A stretch of DNA of 64,000 bases from Orientallactaga sibirica (Eukaryota; Chordata; Mammalia; Rodentia; Dipodidae). The notes beneath the pieces were generated by a model. That model searched no databases, was not told the DNA's origin, and saw only the letters and a program-made list of their open reading frames with translations. Location of the stretch: the NCBI GenBank assembly GCA_036365145.1, contig JAEOAD010000240.1, positions 2,170,001-2,234,000 on the forward strand. Direction: 5' to 3'. Positions 36,927-47,529 of this stretch are shown piece after piece (within the stretch, counting starts at the first letter, position 1; every line of letters begins with the position of its first letter). The position numbers were made by a program, and so were the translations under genes.

Positions 36927-37337
36927 TTAGGCATCAATAACAAATAAGATCTTAGCTATGCAGTATCTCTTAAAAATACAATATCCAGTCAAAGTGACCC
37001 CCAGAATTGAAGCAGCAAACACAAACAGAGCTATAAGCAACTTCACTTGGGAACACCGTGGTAACTGAGGGCTCCTGAGGAGCAGCTGTTCCTCTCTCTT
37101 AAGCAAACTGTCTTTGCTAGCTTCTGGCTGCTGTACCAACTCCAATCTGCTTTTGAGGAGCAAGCCAAACACATAGCTGCTGGGGACTATGAAACCTTCA
37201 AAACAAAAGTCGTCTAAAAAAGACCTCAGTTTATATTTGGCAGCCTTCCATCCTCTTTCTACCCTTTTCTTCCTTTCGTTCCATTCTTTGTTAGATGAAA
37301 CCTGAAGACAATAGAAAGCAACTGGGAAACAAATCAA
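36927..37337 (-). other. 136-codon open frame, unassigned
   Basis: This is the longest open frame outside the CpG island and named repeats. It predicts a Lys/Arg-rich N-terminal half (KKRVERGWKAAKYKLRSFL) and a hydrophobic segment (LLIALFVFAASILGVTLTGY) near residues 99-118. I recognise no family and see no promoter. Length alone is not strong evidence in 64 kb, so I list it as unproven rather than as a gene. Confidence 0.15.
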
Positions 37338-37499
37338 GTGTTTCCTTCTGGAAGTATTAGCTATTTTTAAATAGGAACTCAGAGTCTGTAAATATTTTCA
37401 TTAGAAATATACACTCCTCCCCACTACATAGGGGTAACTATAAAAACATGCTTTCCCAAGTCAGAACCCAGAATTTCAGGTCTTCTCTCTATCTCAGCA

Positions 37500-37612
37500 T
37501 AGAAGATCTAGGATTGCAGACTTCATGTGGTCTGGCTTTGCATGGGTTCTGGTGATCTGAACCCATGTCATCAGGCTTGTACCCACTGAGCCTCATCCCC
37601 AGCCCCAGCCCC
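37500..37612 (-). repeat. B4/ID-like SINE fragment
   Basis: CCCACTGAGCCTCATCCCCA and GCCCCAGCCCC on the right side look like an antisense tRNA-type head, with GGTTCTGGTGATCTGAACCC as the B-box side. Confidence 0.5.
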
Positions 37613-38504
37613 AGCAGGGGCTTTTAAAAGTGGCTTTATCTATTTGGCTTCTATGATCTACCAGCCACTGTGAACCACTGGCTAGCCACTGATTTAAGAA
37701 TGAAGGGAGGAAAAGTAGAGCTGCCCACAGCCTTGAGCAAGAAGGATATTTACTTGTTAAACTTCTAATGTCAGTGTTTGGTTGGTATATGGCATATAGC
37801 AGCTGAAATCCGATTGATACATAAGCCTCTTGTTCTTTGATAATGCAAATTTAAGCAACTATGAGATCCAACCTTACTACAGAAAGGGTGGAAATCATTT
37901 AAAAAAATCAAGCAACAATAAATGTTGGCAAAGATGTGGGGAAAGAGGAACAATTATTAACCTGCTGGTAGGAATGCAAACTTGTACAACCACTATGGAA
38001 ATTAACATGGACCTTCTGAAAAAGATGAAAATAGAACTACCAACTGACCCAGCCATTCCTCTGCTGGGCATCTACCCCAAAGGCCCCACTCTTCACTGCA
38101 GAGATATTTCCTCAGCCATGTTTATAGCTGCTCAATTCACAATAGCTAAGAACTAGAATCAATCCAGATGCCCATCATTTGATGAGTTGATAAGGAAGAT
38201 GTGGTACATATACACAATGGAATTCTACTCAGCAGTAAGGAAAAATGATATAATGAAATGTGTAGGAAAATGGACAGACTTGGAACAGACCATATTAAAT
38301 CAACTCACATAAGCACAGAAAGACAAATGCTGGATGTTCTCCCTCATCTGTGGTTCCTAAACTGGAGCAGCTCGAGTTTCAGGCATACCTGAGAAGCAAC
38401 TCAAGGAAAAAAATAAGAGGGGTAGAATGGTTATTTTGGCGGGGGGGAGGAGAACAAAGGATGGGGGAATATATACACAAATCCAAATCCAAAAGGAATT
38501 GGTG

Positions 38505-38715
38505 GGCTGGAGGAATAGCTTAGTGATTAAGGTGTTTGCCTGCAAAGCTAAAGGACCCAGGTTACCCAGGACCCATGTTAGCCAAGTGAACAAGGTGGCA
38601 CATGAGATGTGTCTGGAGTTCATTTTCAGTGGCTGGAGGCCCTGGCATGCCCATTCTTTCTCTCTCCTTCTTTCTCTCTGTCAAATAAATAAAACAAAAA
38701 ATTATATATATAAAA
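38505..38715 (+). repeat. DIP-like SINE inside LINE-1
   Basis: GGGCTGGAGGAATAGCTTAG head, CTCTGTCAAATAAATAAAAC tail. AAAAGGAATTGGT and AAAAAGGAATTTGT flank it as a target-site duplication. Confidence 0.92.
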
Positions 38716-38929
38716 AAGGAATTTGTACCATAGAAACCTTCCTCTTGGATATAAAAGATATAACCTTCAAAAGGAACACGGAGGGATTGTCTGATAAGAA
38801 GGGCCATGGAGAGTGTGGGATGAAGTTTAACTCTAAAACATTGAGCTCTGGCTTGTAACTCCCAGGACCAGAAACTGGTTACAACTCATGTTGAGCTGTT
38901 GATGGGAGAGACCTAAGACAGGATTCTTG

Positions 38930-39102
38930 TTGTTGTTGTGTTTCTTTGGTTTTTTTTTTTTTTTTTTTTTTTTTTGAGGTAGGGTCTTGCTCTAAGTGAG
39001 GCTGGCCTATGTAGTGGTGGCCTTGAACTCATGGTGATCCTCCTACCTCTGTCTCCCAAGTGCTGAGATTAATGGTGTGTGCCACCACACCCCACACATG
39101 AC
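38930..39102 (-). repeat. B1 SINE inside LINE-1 3'UTR
   Basis: T-run, TTGAGGTAGGGTCTTGCTCT, a short deletion in the middle, then CAAGTGCTGAGATTAATGGT. GACAGGATTCTTGT before and GACAGGTTTTTAT after suggest a target-site duplication. Confidence 0.9.
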
Positions 39103-40184
39103 AGGTTTTTATCAAAGCACTTGGTTACCTACCTGAGTTAAAAGGTAAGTCCCTATTGCTGAAGAACATCAAGATGCAGAACATCAAGAGATCCCCTTGA
39201 ATCTGGAAGGAAGCCAGTTCCCGGATGGGTAGCCTATAAAGTGCTGAAAAGCACTACATAAGCTACCGGGGGAAAATGGCCAACAGAGTTGTGAGCAAGC
39301 AGGAGACACTGCCATATGAAAGCAACCAGCCTGACAAGATGTACAAAGCTGTGCAATAGTGGGACACAGCCTAGGTAGGTAACCAGTGGCTCTCTGATTA
39401 ACTAAGAGATCTGCTCAGTGAACAGGAACCAATAGCTGGAACTGGGAACCAAGTCAGAATCCTATAGAGACCAAGATAATGGACTCCAATGAGAAGCTCC
39501 CACTAGTCTTTGGCCAAAAGTGAGGCCACACCCATCAAAATCTCTCTAAATTAACAATGTTTACTCCCTTTAACCTACCCTTATCTCACTTTCCTTTGGA
39601 GAATCCGTTTTTCTTTTTCAGGAAAGCAACAACCAAAAATCTATCAAAAAGACAAGAATAGATAGGTGACTCCCTGGCAGGAAATGAACCACCTTTAGCA
39701 CAGCAGCTAAGACCTAGGTGAAACCATAGAGGAATTGGTGAAATGAGCAAGAATGCTACTTCCATGGTGAGCCTGACAACCTGTACCAGGGTGATGGAGA
39801 CAGACACATAGAATATGCAAAATGTACCAAAGCAGAAACCCAGAAGCTTCTGACAGCTCAACACAAATGTAAACTTAAAGTGCACCCATCAAGACTCAGG
39901 GAATTTCATGGAAGAGGGGGCAGAAAGAATGTAAGAGCCACAGGGTGGGAAGGAATATCTAGAGGCATTGCCCCCTCCCACAATGACTGACAGCTGCTCT
40001 CACAAACTCATAACCCACAACTCCATAGTAAAACCCATCAATCCCACTAAAGGGCCCTCAGTGGAATGGGGCAAGGAGGAGGGAAATGATGGTACCAAAA
40101 CATGTGTCCATACAAAGTTCCTACTTAATAAAGAAAAAAAGTAAGTAGATATGGGATATTCAATAAAGGAATTTAAGAAAAGGG

Positions 40185-40375
40185 GGGCTGGAGAGATTGC
40201 TTGGTGGTTAAGGAGCATGCCTCTGAAGCCTAAGGACCCAGGTTTGATTCTCCAGGTCCCACATAAGCCAGATGCATATGGTGACACATGTGTCTGGAGT
40301 TTGTTTGCAGTGGCTAGAGGCCCAGGCACACCCATTATCCACCCCCCTTGGGATCTAATATATAAATAAATAAGC
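40185..40375 (+). repeat. DIP-like SINE (short form)
   Basis: GGGGCTGGAGAGATTGCTTG head; the CT stretch is replaced by ATCCACCCCCCTTGGGATCT before the AAATAAATAA tail. Confidence 0.88.
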
Positions 40376-40399
40376 TAGGCTTATTTAAAAAAAAAAGAC

Positions 40400-40570
40400 C
40401 AAGCCAGATGTGGTGACTTGGTGACTCACACATACTTGGGAGTCTGAAGTAGGAGTCTGGGCCAGCCTGGGCTACATAGTGTATTCCAAACCAGCTTGAG
40501 AAAGAATGTGAGACTCTGTCACAAAAGAAGGAAGGAAGGAAGGGAGAGAGGGAGAAAAGGAGGGAAGGAG
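40400..40570 (+). repeat. B1-like SINE with (GAAG)n tail
   Basis: AAGCCAGATGTGGTGACTTG through GGCCAGCCTGGGCTACATAG to GAGACTCTGTCACAAAAG, then about eight imperfect GAAG/GGAG units (40,525-40,570). Confidence 0.75.
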
Positions 40571-40676
40571 GGACAAAATGAAGGAAAGAAATCAACTTTT
40601 TCAAGCTAAAATCCAGTCATTATTTTATTTCATTATCATTAGTATTGATATTACATTTTTAATCATGTTGAATGTT

Positions 40677-40836
40677 TTTTTTTTTTTTTTTTTTTTAAGG
40701 TAGGGTCTTGCTCTAGCCTAGGCTGACCTGGAGTTCACTATGTAATCTCAGGGTGGCCTCAAAGTCACAGTGATCCTCCTACCTCTGCTTCCCAAGTGCT
40801 GGGATTAAAGGCATGTGCCACCAAGCCTAGCTCAAA
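40677..40836 (-). repeat. B1 SINE
   Basis: T-run, AAGGTAGGGTCTTGCTCTAG through AAGTGCTGGGATTAAAGGCA to AAGCCTAGC, antisense. Confidence 0.93.
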
Positions 40837-40896
40837 AGTTGTTTGAGGTAGGGTCTCACTGTAGCCCAGGGTGACCTACAGTTTACTCTGTAGTTC

Positions 40897-41559
40897 TATC
40901 GGATACAGGCAGGGCCCTGGGTTAAAAGCAGGCCTAAGCTATCAGACTAAGGAGAGGTTGCAGCAGCCTGGACCAGGAGCGAATCTCAGGTCCTGGAAAC
41001 CAGCAGGAGTAAGGCCCCTCCCCCTCCCAGGGGCCACAGTGAGCCTGGACCCTGGGACAAATCTCGGGCACCAAGACTGGCAGGAGAGCTGCTCCTTCCC
41101 CTCGGCCCAGGGTGCCTATACATTCTGATAAGACTTAGGCTTCTCTCACAGCCCTGTGACCTTTGGCCAGTTACCTAAGAAACTCCTTATACAGTATCAG
41201 CCAACAGCCTTTACATAACCCCATTCCCCTATGACTCATTCCCTATACCTCTTCCACCACTACATAGATCACCTGAGCCTCTCCCTATGTGCTGGAATGA
41301 ACGTCCCTATATGCCAAATAGGCATCAGCAAACAACCTTTGAACCTACCAATCCCCTTGGAACCCTCTTTCTGCTCTCTCTCTCAACTGCTTATAAAAAA
41401 CCAGTTCCTTGTTGAATAAATGACAGCTGTTCTCTGAAGCTGTCTCCCAGGTGTTTCTTCCTGTCACACTCATGGCCACTCAAGACCCTGCTCCACAGTT
41501 GCCTGGACGCTTCCAGGGAGCCAGTGTGCAACAACCCCATGAGGATCCAGGGACCCACA
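40897..41559 (+). repeat. 5' LTR
   Basis: It runs from TATCGGATACAGG to AGGGACCCACA. Its first two bases are TA instead of the retroviral TG seen in the 3' LTR. A TATA-like TTATAAAAAACC lies at about 41,391 and an AATAAA polyadenylation signal at about 41,414. Relative to the 3' LTR it lacks a block near 40,950 and has a shorter CT run. Confidence 0.93.
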
Positions 41560-41561
41560 GC

Positions 41562-41578
41562 TGGCACCTGAACAGGGA
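41562..41578 (+). promoter_or_regulatory. Primer binding site, lysine tRNA type
   Basis: TGGCACCTGAACAGGGA lies two bases after the LTR end. It resembles the tRNA-Lys3-type primer site, with both differences being CG-to-CA/TG changes, as expected from methylated CpG decay. Confidence 0.8.
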
Positions 41579-41899
41579 ATCTCTAAGATGTGCTGGGGAT
41601 AAGTGAGTGCTCCCCCAGAGGGACAATCATTGTCTAGGGGGACATCGGACCCCTGTGGCCCAGGCCTCCATGTTTTGAGGGTTGGCAGGATCTTTTCTTT
41701 TCCTCCTTTATTTTTGGTTAGCACCATTGCAAGGGATAGAGTATAGTGAAGGGGCAACTGACGTCCCTTGGCCAAGGCTACTCTTCAGCATTGACTAAAG
41801 GCCCCTAGCCCTTTGCCCAAACCCCAACAAGCCCATTAGGCATTGGCAAAGACCCCCTATCTATTTCTCTTCAATATTAAAAAACTGGTAATGCATTGA

Positions 41900-43800
41900 C
41901 CATTTAAAAGACCTTAGGGCAGTGGCAGGACTCTTAAACTTGCAGACAGACTTGCATCCAGACCTTTGGGGAATCTCCTCTGGTGCTAACCGTTGGGAAT
42001 GTTGCCCTCTGGTCTCAGTGTCTCCACTCTTTTTCTATCATGGGCAATATTGCCTTCCACCAAAAGGATCACAGATTCATGGATTAAGGGAATCATGGAT
42101 TATTCTCCTGAAAGGGGAATTAAGCTCTAGCAGAGAGAGGCTATCTGCTTCTGGGAAGAAGTCATCCAGAATACCCCCTGGATGATTTCTGGGAATCCAT
42201 ATGATCCCAGATACGCGGAGCTACATAACTTATTTAGCCAGGAGATGGGAGGTTCAGGAAGGAAAACCCCTTCCTCTATTTTCTCCCAATCATAGCAGCT
42301 GTTAGGCAATGCATTAGCCACCCCCCCAAAAAAAAACCTCTTCCATGCAAAAATCAGATGATGGCTCTGATGAGGAGAGTCCCAAGGACCGGCCAGTGGT
42401 GGACCTCAGTTCCCTTGAAAAAAACAATAGAAGAAATTAGAAAAAGGATGGCCCCAAACTCCCTTACACCCGCTCCCATTTATGCACTTTTGCCACCATA
42501 CCCCTCTCCTGATCCAGGCTGCCCCCCTCCAGACTCATGTTACATAGGCCAAAAGAATCCCAACATGATAAACTCCCCTGGCCAGGACCCCACTCCCCAC
42601 CCCCACAATCACACAACAACAATGTAAGCCCCGAGATAACAATAGAAAGGAAGTAGCAGCCTTTTCTGTTCATGTTCAACCAGCTCAGCTCCTAGATTGG
42701 TACTTCTATCAAGCCAGTGATCTTAAAGAACTCAGACAGGCCATTATGGAGGATGGGAGCCATGTGCCATGGACTAAGTCCCTCCTCCATAGCCTACAGG
42801 GTTCCATCAACACCCGCCAGGACTGGCATGACATCTGCCAGTCCTTGCTGCCTAGCCCTCTTTTCCTTCAATGGGAAGCCCTGTATAGAGACGAATGCCT
42901 CCAATAAGTAAAAAACCAAAATCAACAAAATATTCCCTGGGGTTTGATGAATTATTTGGACAGGGCAATTTCTCCATAGGCCTTCAGCAGGCCCAACATC
43001 CCCCAGGGTTCTATGACCAAGTTCGCCTCTGTGCCGTTCAGGCATGGGATAGAATACCTCCCCCCCACCCCAACATCCAGGACAATACCTCTTCCTTGCT
43101 GTCTCTTCATCAGAAGCCAGAGGAGACCCTCTCTGACTTTGTATTAAGGACAAAAACCAAGTTAGAGAGAAAAATCCCCAACTCAATGGCCAGGGATATC
43201 CTCCTCAAAATATCATTTGGGGGGCTGGAGAGATGGCTTAGCAGTTAAGGCGCCTGCCTCCTAACCCTAAGAACACTGGTTCCAATCTCCAGGTCCCACG
43301 TTTAGCCAGATGCAAAGTGATGCAAGGGCACAATGCCACACTTGACCACAAGAGGGCGCACACATCTGGATTTCATTTGCAGTAGCTGAGAGGCTGCTGG
43401 CGCGCCCATCTCTATCTGACTTCCTCTCCCTCTCTCTCCAAAAAAAAATATCATTTGGGAAGGCATGACTTCAGAATGTAGACTAGCTTGCCAAGCCTCA
43501 AGGATGAACATGATAAATGGATAGTTGCTACTCAGGATATTGGAACTGCCTCACATAAGCCTGCCTCTTTAGCACAGGCCTTTGCAGCAGCCTTGACAAT
43601 TAAAGGAAAATGCTTTAATTGTGGAGCATAAGGACACTGGAGAGAGGAAATGTCAACATCAGGCTGCTAAAAGCACCCCCCCCCAAAGAGTTTGCCTTAG
43701 CTGTCACAAGGGGTATCATTGGAAAAAAGCCACTGTACTTAAGACAAAGATGGCAAACCCCTAGAGCCTTTAAACTTCAAAAGGGGAAACCCTCAGCCCG
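41900..43800 (+). pseudogene. Retroviral gag remnant
   Basis: Gag forms the viral core. A Pro-rich segment at 42,440-42,620 (ALLPPYPSPDPGCPPPD) precedes the capsid region. Capsid pieces at 42,680-42,905 (LDWYFYQASDLKEL) and 42,895-43,215 lead to a major-homology-like stretch near 43,110-43,170 (QKPEETLSDFVLR). The nucleocapsid has two zinc-knuckle remnants. The first, at 43,611-43,640 (CFNCGA, stop, GHW), is broken by a stop. The second, at 43,693-43,734 (CLSCHKGYHWKKAT), lacks the last Cys. A SINE (43,219) and several frameshifts interrupt it. The matrix start could not be placed. Confidence 0.8.
43219..43448 (+). repeat. DIP-like SINE (long form) in gag
   Basis: GGGGCTGGAGAGATGGCTTA head and an AAAAAAAA tail. 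AATATCATTTGG before and AATATCATTTGGG after mark the target-site duplication, so it inserted into already integrated proviral DNA. Confidence 0.95.
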
Positions 43801-43869
43801 CCAATAAGAGGGAAAACCCATATATACAATGGGTAACAAGTATCCTAAAGAGGGCCCACCCAAGGCTAG

Positions 43870-44110
43870 CCTTAGAGGTCGGAGGAAAAATTTTCAAATA
43901 TCTAATTGATACTGGGGTAGATAAGACAATTCTAAAGCAATCTGAAGTTCCCCAACACTGGGAATTAATTCCTGGGCCCCACTTAATGGGGATAGGTGGT
44001 CCTTCACAGGCATGTTACCAAGGAAGCCTTTAAGTGGAAGGACCCAGATAGAACAACTAACTTGCTAGGGAGAGACATCCTTGAGGCCCTAGATGTAGTG
44101 ATTGACAGTA
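43870..44110 (+). pseudogene. Retroviral protease remnant
   Basis: The active-site motif LIDTGVDKTIL is visible at 43,902-43,934 and the C-terminal LLGRDILEAL block at about 44,060-44,090. The two are in different frames, so at least one frameshift separates them. The order gag-pro-pol is kept. Confidence 0.8.
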
Positions 44111-44219
44111 ATATAGAGGGAGAATGCATTGAGATGGAAGACTATGAGAGATACCTTCACTGGTGTCACCTCCAATCCTAAAGGGCACTGTTAAGTATGA
44201 AACTCCCTGCCTAGAAATG

Positions 44220-45590
44220 GCTCTCTGATGTCCCATCCTGGGTTGATCAGTGGCCTCTGCCAAGGGAGAAACTTGAAATCTTAAGTCAATTAGTAACAGA
44301 ACAACTCCAATTTAAACACATCCACCCCTCATAGAGCCCATGGAACACTCCTATGTTTGTAATTCGCAAGGGTTCAGGATGATGGAGTTACTACGAGATC
44401 TTAGGGCCATCAGTAAGGCCATGCTCATTTGGGGCACCCCTCAAAGAGGACTTCCCCTTGTGTTGGCCATTCCAGCCAACACCCCCCCCCTCCTTGCTAT
44501 TGATATTATTGTTTCTTTTCTATCCCCCTGCACCCCCTAGACTGACAATGCTTTGCATTCTTGGTCCTATCCATCAATAATGCAGGACCTGCCAAACACT
44601 GTGAGTGGGTGGTTCTGCCCCAAGGTATGGCTAATAGCCCCACTATATTCCAAGAAGCAGTTGCTATGGAATTAAGGCCGCATTTAGATCAAGGCCTTAA
44701 TATCGATCATTACATGGATGACATACTACTATGGAAAGACTCCTCCACCTCACCAGCCAAGCTAAGGGATCAATTAATACTTTCCCTCAATGAGGCAGTC
44801 TTCAAAATTGCCCCAAATAAAGTCCAACTTATCCCCACCTATAACTTTTCTGGGGACAGAACTCTCCATTACCTCTGCCCGGCCTCTTAAACCCATACTC
44901 TTCTTTCCCCAGAAGCTCACATTGGCCTCACTTCAGAACTTTCTGGGGAACCTCAATTGGCTCTGGCCATGGCTCCCTCCCCTCCCCCCCAGTAATTTGC
45001 AACCCTTATTTGACAGATCCACCCTCCCCCCACCTCCTAAGCCCAGAGGCAAAACAGGCATTAACCAAGATTAATAAATATTTTCTGATATGGCACTTGC
45101 CTGGTACTCGCCAGACAAGCCAGTTCAGCCTATGATATTTAAATCCTCCCCAACCATCATGGGCGTATTATACCAAAACCAAGAAGTCTGGGAATGGCTC
45201 CACATTTCCATTGGTGGTGCCCCACACATATTAACAGAGATTGATGCCCTCACAGTCATGATCAAACTGGGCAAGACTGGGCTCTCCAAACCTTGGGCAA
45301 AGAGCCCGACACTATCATAACCTCCTTCTCCCTCGCTGATATACAATGGGTATTTAGAACCACTCCCGATTTGCAATCAGCCTAATTGGCTTCCCCGGTC
45401 AAACTGACAACCACTACCCTAATGAAAAATGGATTCCTGCAATGCCCCTTTTAAAATGGCTCCCACCCCACCTCTTTTCAAGAAAACCAATCCCCAGAGG
45501 CCCCCACACACACCATTTTTATAGACAGGGAAAAGGGGGGAGCAGCTGTAGTTCTTTACCACCCAGAGGATCAACCTCCCACCATCATTT
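44220..45590 (+). pseudogene. Retroviral reverse transcriptase/RNase H remnant
   Basis: The RT start reads [19 protein letters not shown] (44,237 on). The catalytic box YMDD is intact at 44,711-44,722 within the open stretch 44,561-44,890, preceded by VLPQGMANSPT. The region that should carry the first catalytic Asp (about 44,495-44,530) reads IDIIVSFLSP and appears degraded. Connection-domain sequence follows at 45,090-45,320, and RNase H begins near 45,515 (FIDREKGG). It is interrupted at 45,593 and resumes at about 47,530. Confidence 0.87.
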
Positions 45591-45592
45591 TT

Positions 45593-45806
45593 TAAAATCA
45601 TTTTATTTATTTATTTATTAGATACAGAGGTACAGAGGGAGAGAAAGAGAGAGAATGGGCACACCAGGGCCTCCAGCCACTGCAAACGAACTCCAGATGC
45701 ATGTGCCATGCTATTCATCTGTCTAACGTGGGACCTGGAGAATCAAACCTGGGTCCTTAGGCTTTGTAGGCAAGTGTCTTAACCATTAAGCCATCTCTCC
45801 AGCCCA
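45593..45806 (-). repeat. DIP-like SINE (short form) in RNase H
   Basis: The minus-strand head GGGCTGGAGAGATGGCTTAA ends at 45,806 and the A-rich tail lies at 45,593-45,622. CCATCATTTTT flanks both ends. Confidence 0.95.
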
Positions 45807-45821
45807 GTGCCATCATTTTTA

Positions 45822-46440
45822 AGACATATGTTTTCCAAGAAATTGAAAAGATGGTCACAAAGTAGCAGCCCTGTTCTCCAACTGTAATGCTGCACATAGG
45901 TAATAATAGCATTTTAATTTTTAGCAGATGAAATCCAATAACTCAAGAACTATTTGCTGACAAATAAAACTAGTGATAAAAGCTACATACTAGAAGACTA
46001 TGTGTATGCAGACACAACTCGGAGGAACAGTGTTTGGGACAGCTGGGCAACAGCTGGCACCTGACAGGCATCCACAGCTATGTGAAGACACTGAGGCAAA
46101 GAATTGTCAATATTAAGACTAATGGTTAAAAAACTGTGATTATAGCAGTAAGCAATAGGAAAATATTCAATAACAGCATCTACCTTCATCACAAAAGCAA
46201 TGTACAAGAATTGGTTAGCTCTAAGCTGCAAAATAAGAAACATTTATATTTACAAGTGTATAGGTCCCTAACTCTGATAAGGCCTATAGCAGTTATTCAA
46301 AATAATTACATAAATAGCAGAGTAAGAATTAAATTATTTTTCAAAGATAAGTCATGTTTATCATTTCCCCAATAAAATATTTGGGTTTAGAACCTTATCA
46401 AATCATTTAACCTCAGTGTATGTTAATGTAATTTCTTTTT
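45822..46440. other. Unassigned block inside the provirus
   Basis: About 620 bases of AT-rich sequence match no repeat I can name and are not retroviral. They lie between the SINE and the 3' end of the minus-strand LINE-1. The block may be a 3' transduction carried by the LINE-1 or part of a separate insertion. Confidence 0.6.
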
Positions 46441-47527
46441 TTAATTTTATTTTCTTATTTTTTATTATTTTTATTGTAGGCAATATCCCATGTTATTTCC
46501 CTGCCTCCCCCTACTTTCCCCTTTGAAACTTCACTCTCCATCATATCCCCTCCCCCTCTCAGTCAGTCTCTCTTTTCAGTTTGATGTCATGATCTTTTCC
46601 TCCTATTATGATGTTTTTTTTTTTGTTTGTTTGTTTGTTTTTGGTTTTTCGAGGTAGGGTCTCACTCTAGCCCGGGCTGACCTGGAATTCACTATGTAGT
46701 CTCAGGGTGGCCTCGAACTCATGGCGATCCTCCCACCTCTGCCTCCCAAGTGCTGGGATTAAAGGCGTGCACCACCACGCCTGGCTTTATTATGATGGTT
46801 TTATGTAGTTAGTGTCAGGCACTGTGAGGTCATGGATATCCAGGCCATTTTGTGTCTGGAGGAGCACATTGTAAGGAGTCCTACTCTTCCTTTGGGTCTT
46901 ACATTCTTTCCACCCCCTCTTCCACAATGGACTCTGAGACTTGGAAGGTAGGTTTGAGATGTTTCAATGCTGAGCACTCCTCTGTCACTTCTTCTCAGCA
47001 CCATGGTGCCTTCTGAATCATCCCAAGGTTGCCACCATCTGAAAAGAGAAGCTTCTCTAACCAAAAGTGAGAGTAGCATTAATATATGGGTGTGGACATT
47101 AAGAGAAGTGTTTACTGGGTAGTTTGGTGAGCAGAGTATATACATTTAGCGAGACACCAGCAGACATTACACCCTTAGGGCTCATGACTACCCCTGTCAT
47201 ACATTTTCAGTATCAGGGATGTGTTCCCTCCCATGGAGCGAGCCTCCAGTCCAATTAGAGAGCAGTTGGTTTCCCCCATAACAGCCTTGCCACCTGTTGG
47301 CTCATTTGGCCTGGCTGGCCAAATTTAAAGCTTGCAGTGTTCACTGTTGAGTAGCTTCACTGGTGTTTTCTCTCTCCCATTGACCTGCATGCAGTATAGC
47401 TTTTTTCAACTTTCTAACAGCTGGTCCTCATGGAGGAGGCTTTCAGCTCAGCTACAGCAGGTTTTCTCAGTGAACTTGCCAAACAAGTATGTGGAGTCTT
47501 CAGCAATAGGGTCTTACCATCTATTCC
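46440..47527 (-). mobile_element. LINE-1 3'UTR insertion in the provirus
   Basis: The reverse complement matches 16,040-16,990 over its length (GGACCAGCTG..., TTATGGGGGAAACCAAC, TTAGAGAAGCTTCTCTTTTC, GAATGTAAGACCC). It is 5'-truncated within the 3'UTR and carries its own B1 at 46,619-46,786. Downstream, CACCATCATTTTTAAG (47,528 on) repeats the target seen at 45,581 and 45,811. Confidence 0.82.
46619..46788 (-). repeat. B1 SINE nested in LINE-1
   Basis: (GTTT)n, then CGAGGTAGGGTCTCACTCTA through AAGTGCTGGGATTAAAGGCG to CACGCCTGGC. CpGs are retained, so it is young. TATTATGATG occurs on both sides as a target-site duplication. Confidence 0.95.
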
Positions 47528-47529
47528 TC

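Larger units (their letters stand above)
37845..40137 (+). mobile_element. LINE-1, 5'-truncated (ORF2 end plus 3'UTR)
   Basis: It starts within ORF2 at the NYEIQPYYRK region. It then reads KIELPTDPAIPLLGIYPKG (38,022-38,082), MFIAAQFTIAKN and the CPSF-like segment before the stop. The 3'UTR follows with GGAAGAGGGGGCAGAAAGAA (39,910) and ends at CTACTTAATAAAGAAAAAAA. A DIP-like SINE (38,505) and a B1 (38,945) are inserted. It is a sister copy of the L1s at 9,130 and 54,815. Confidence 0.88.
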
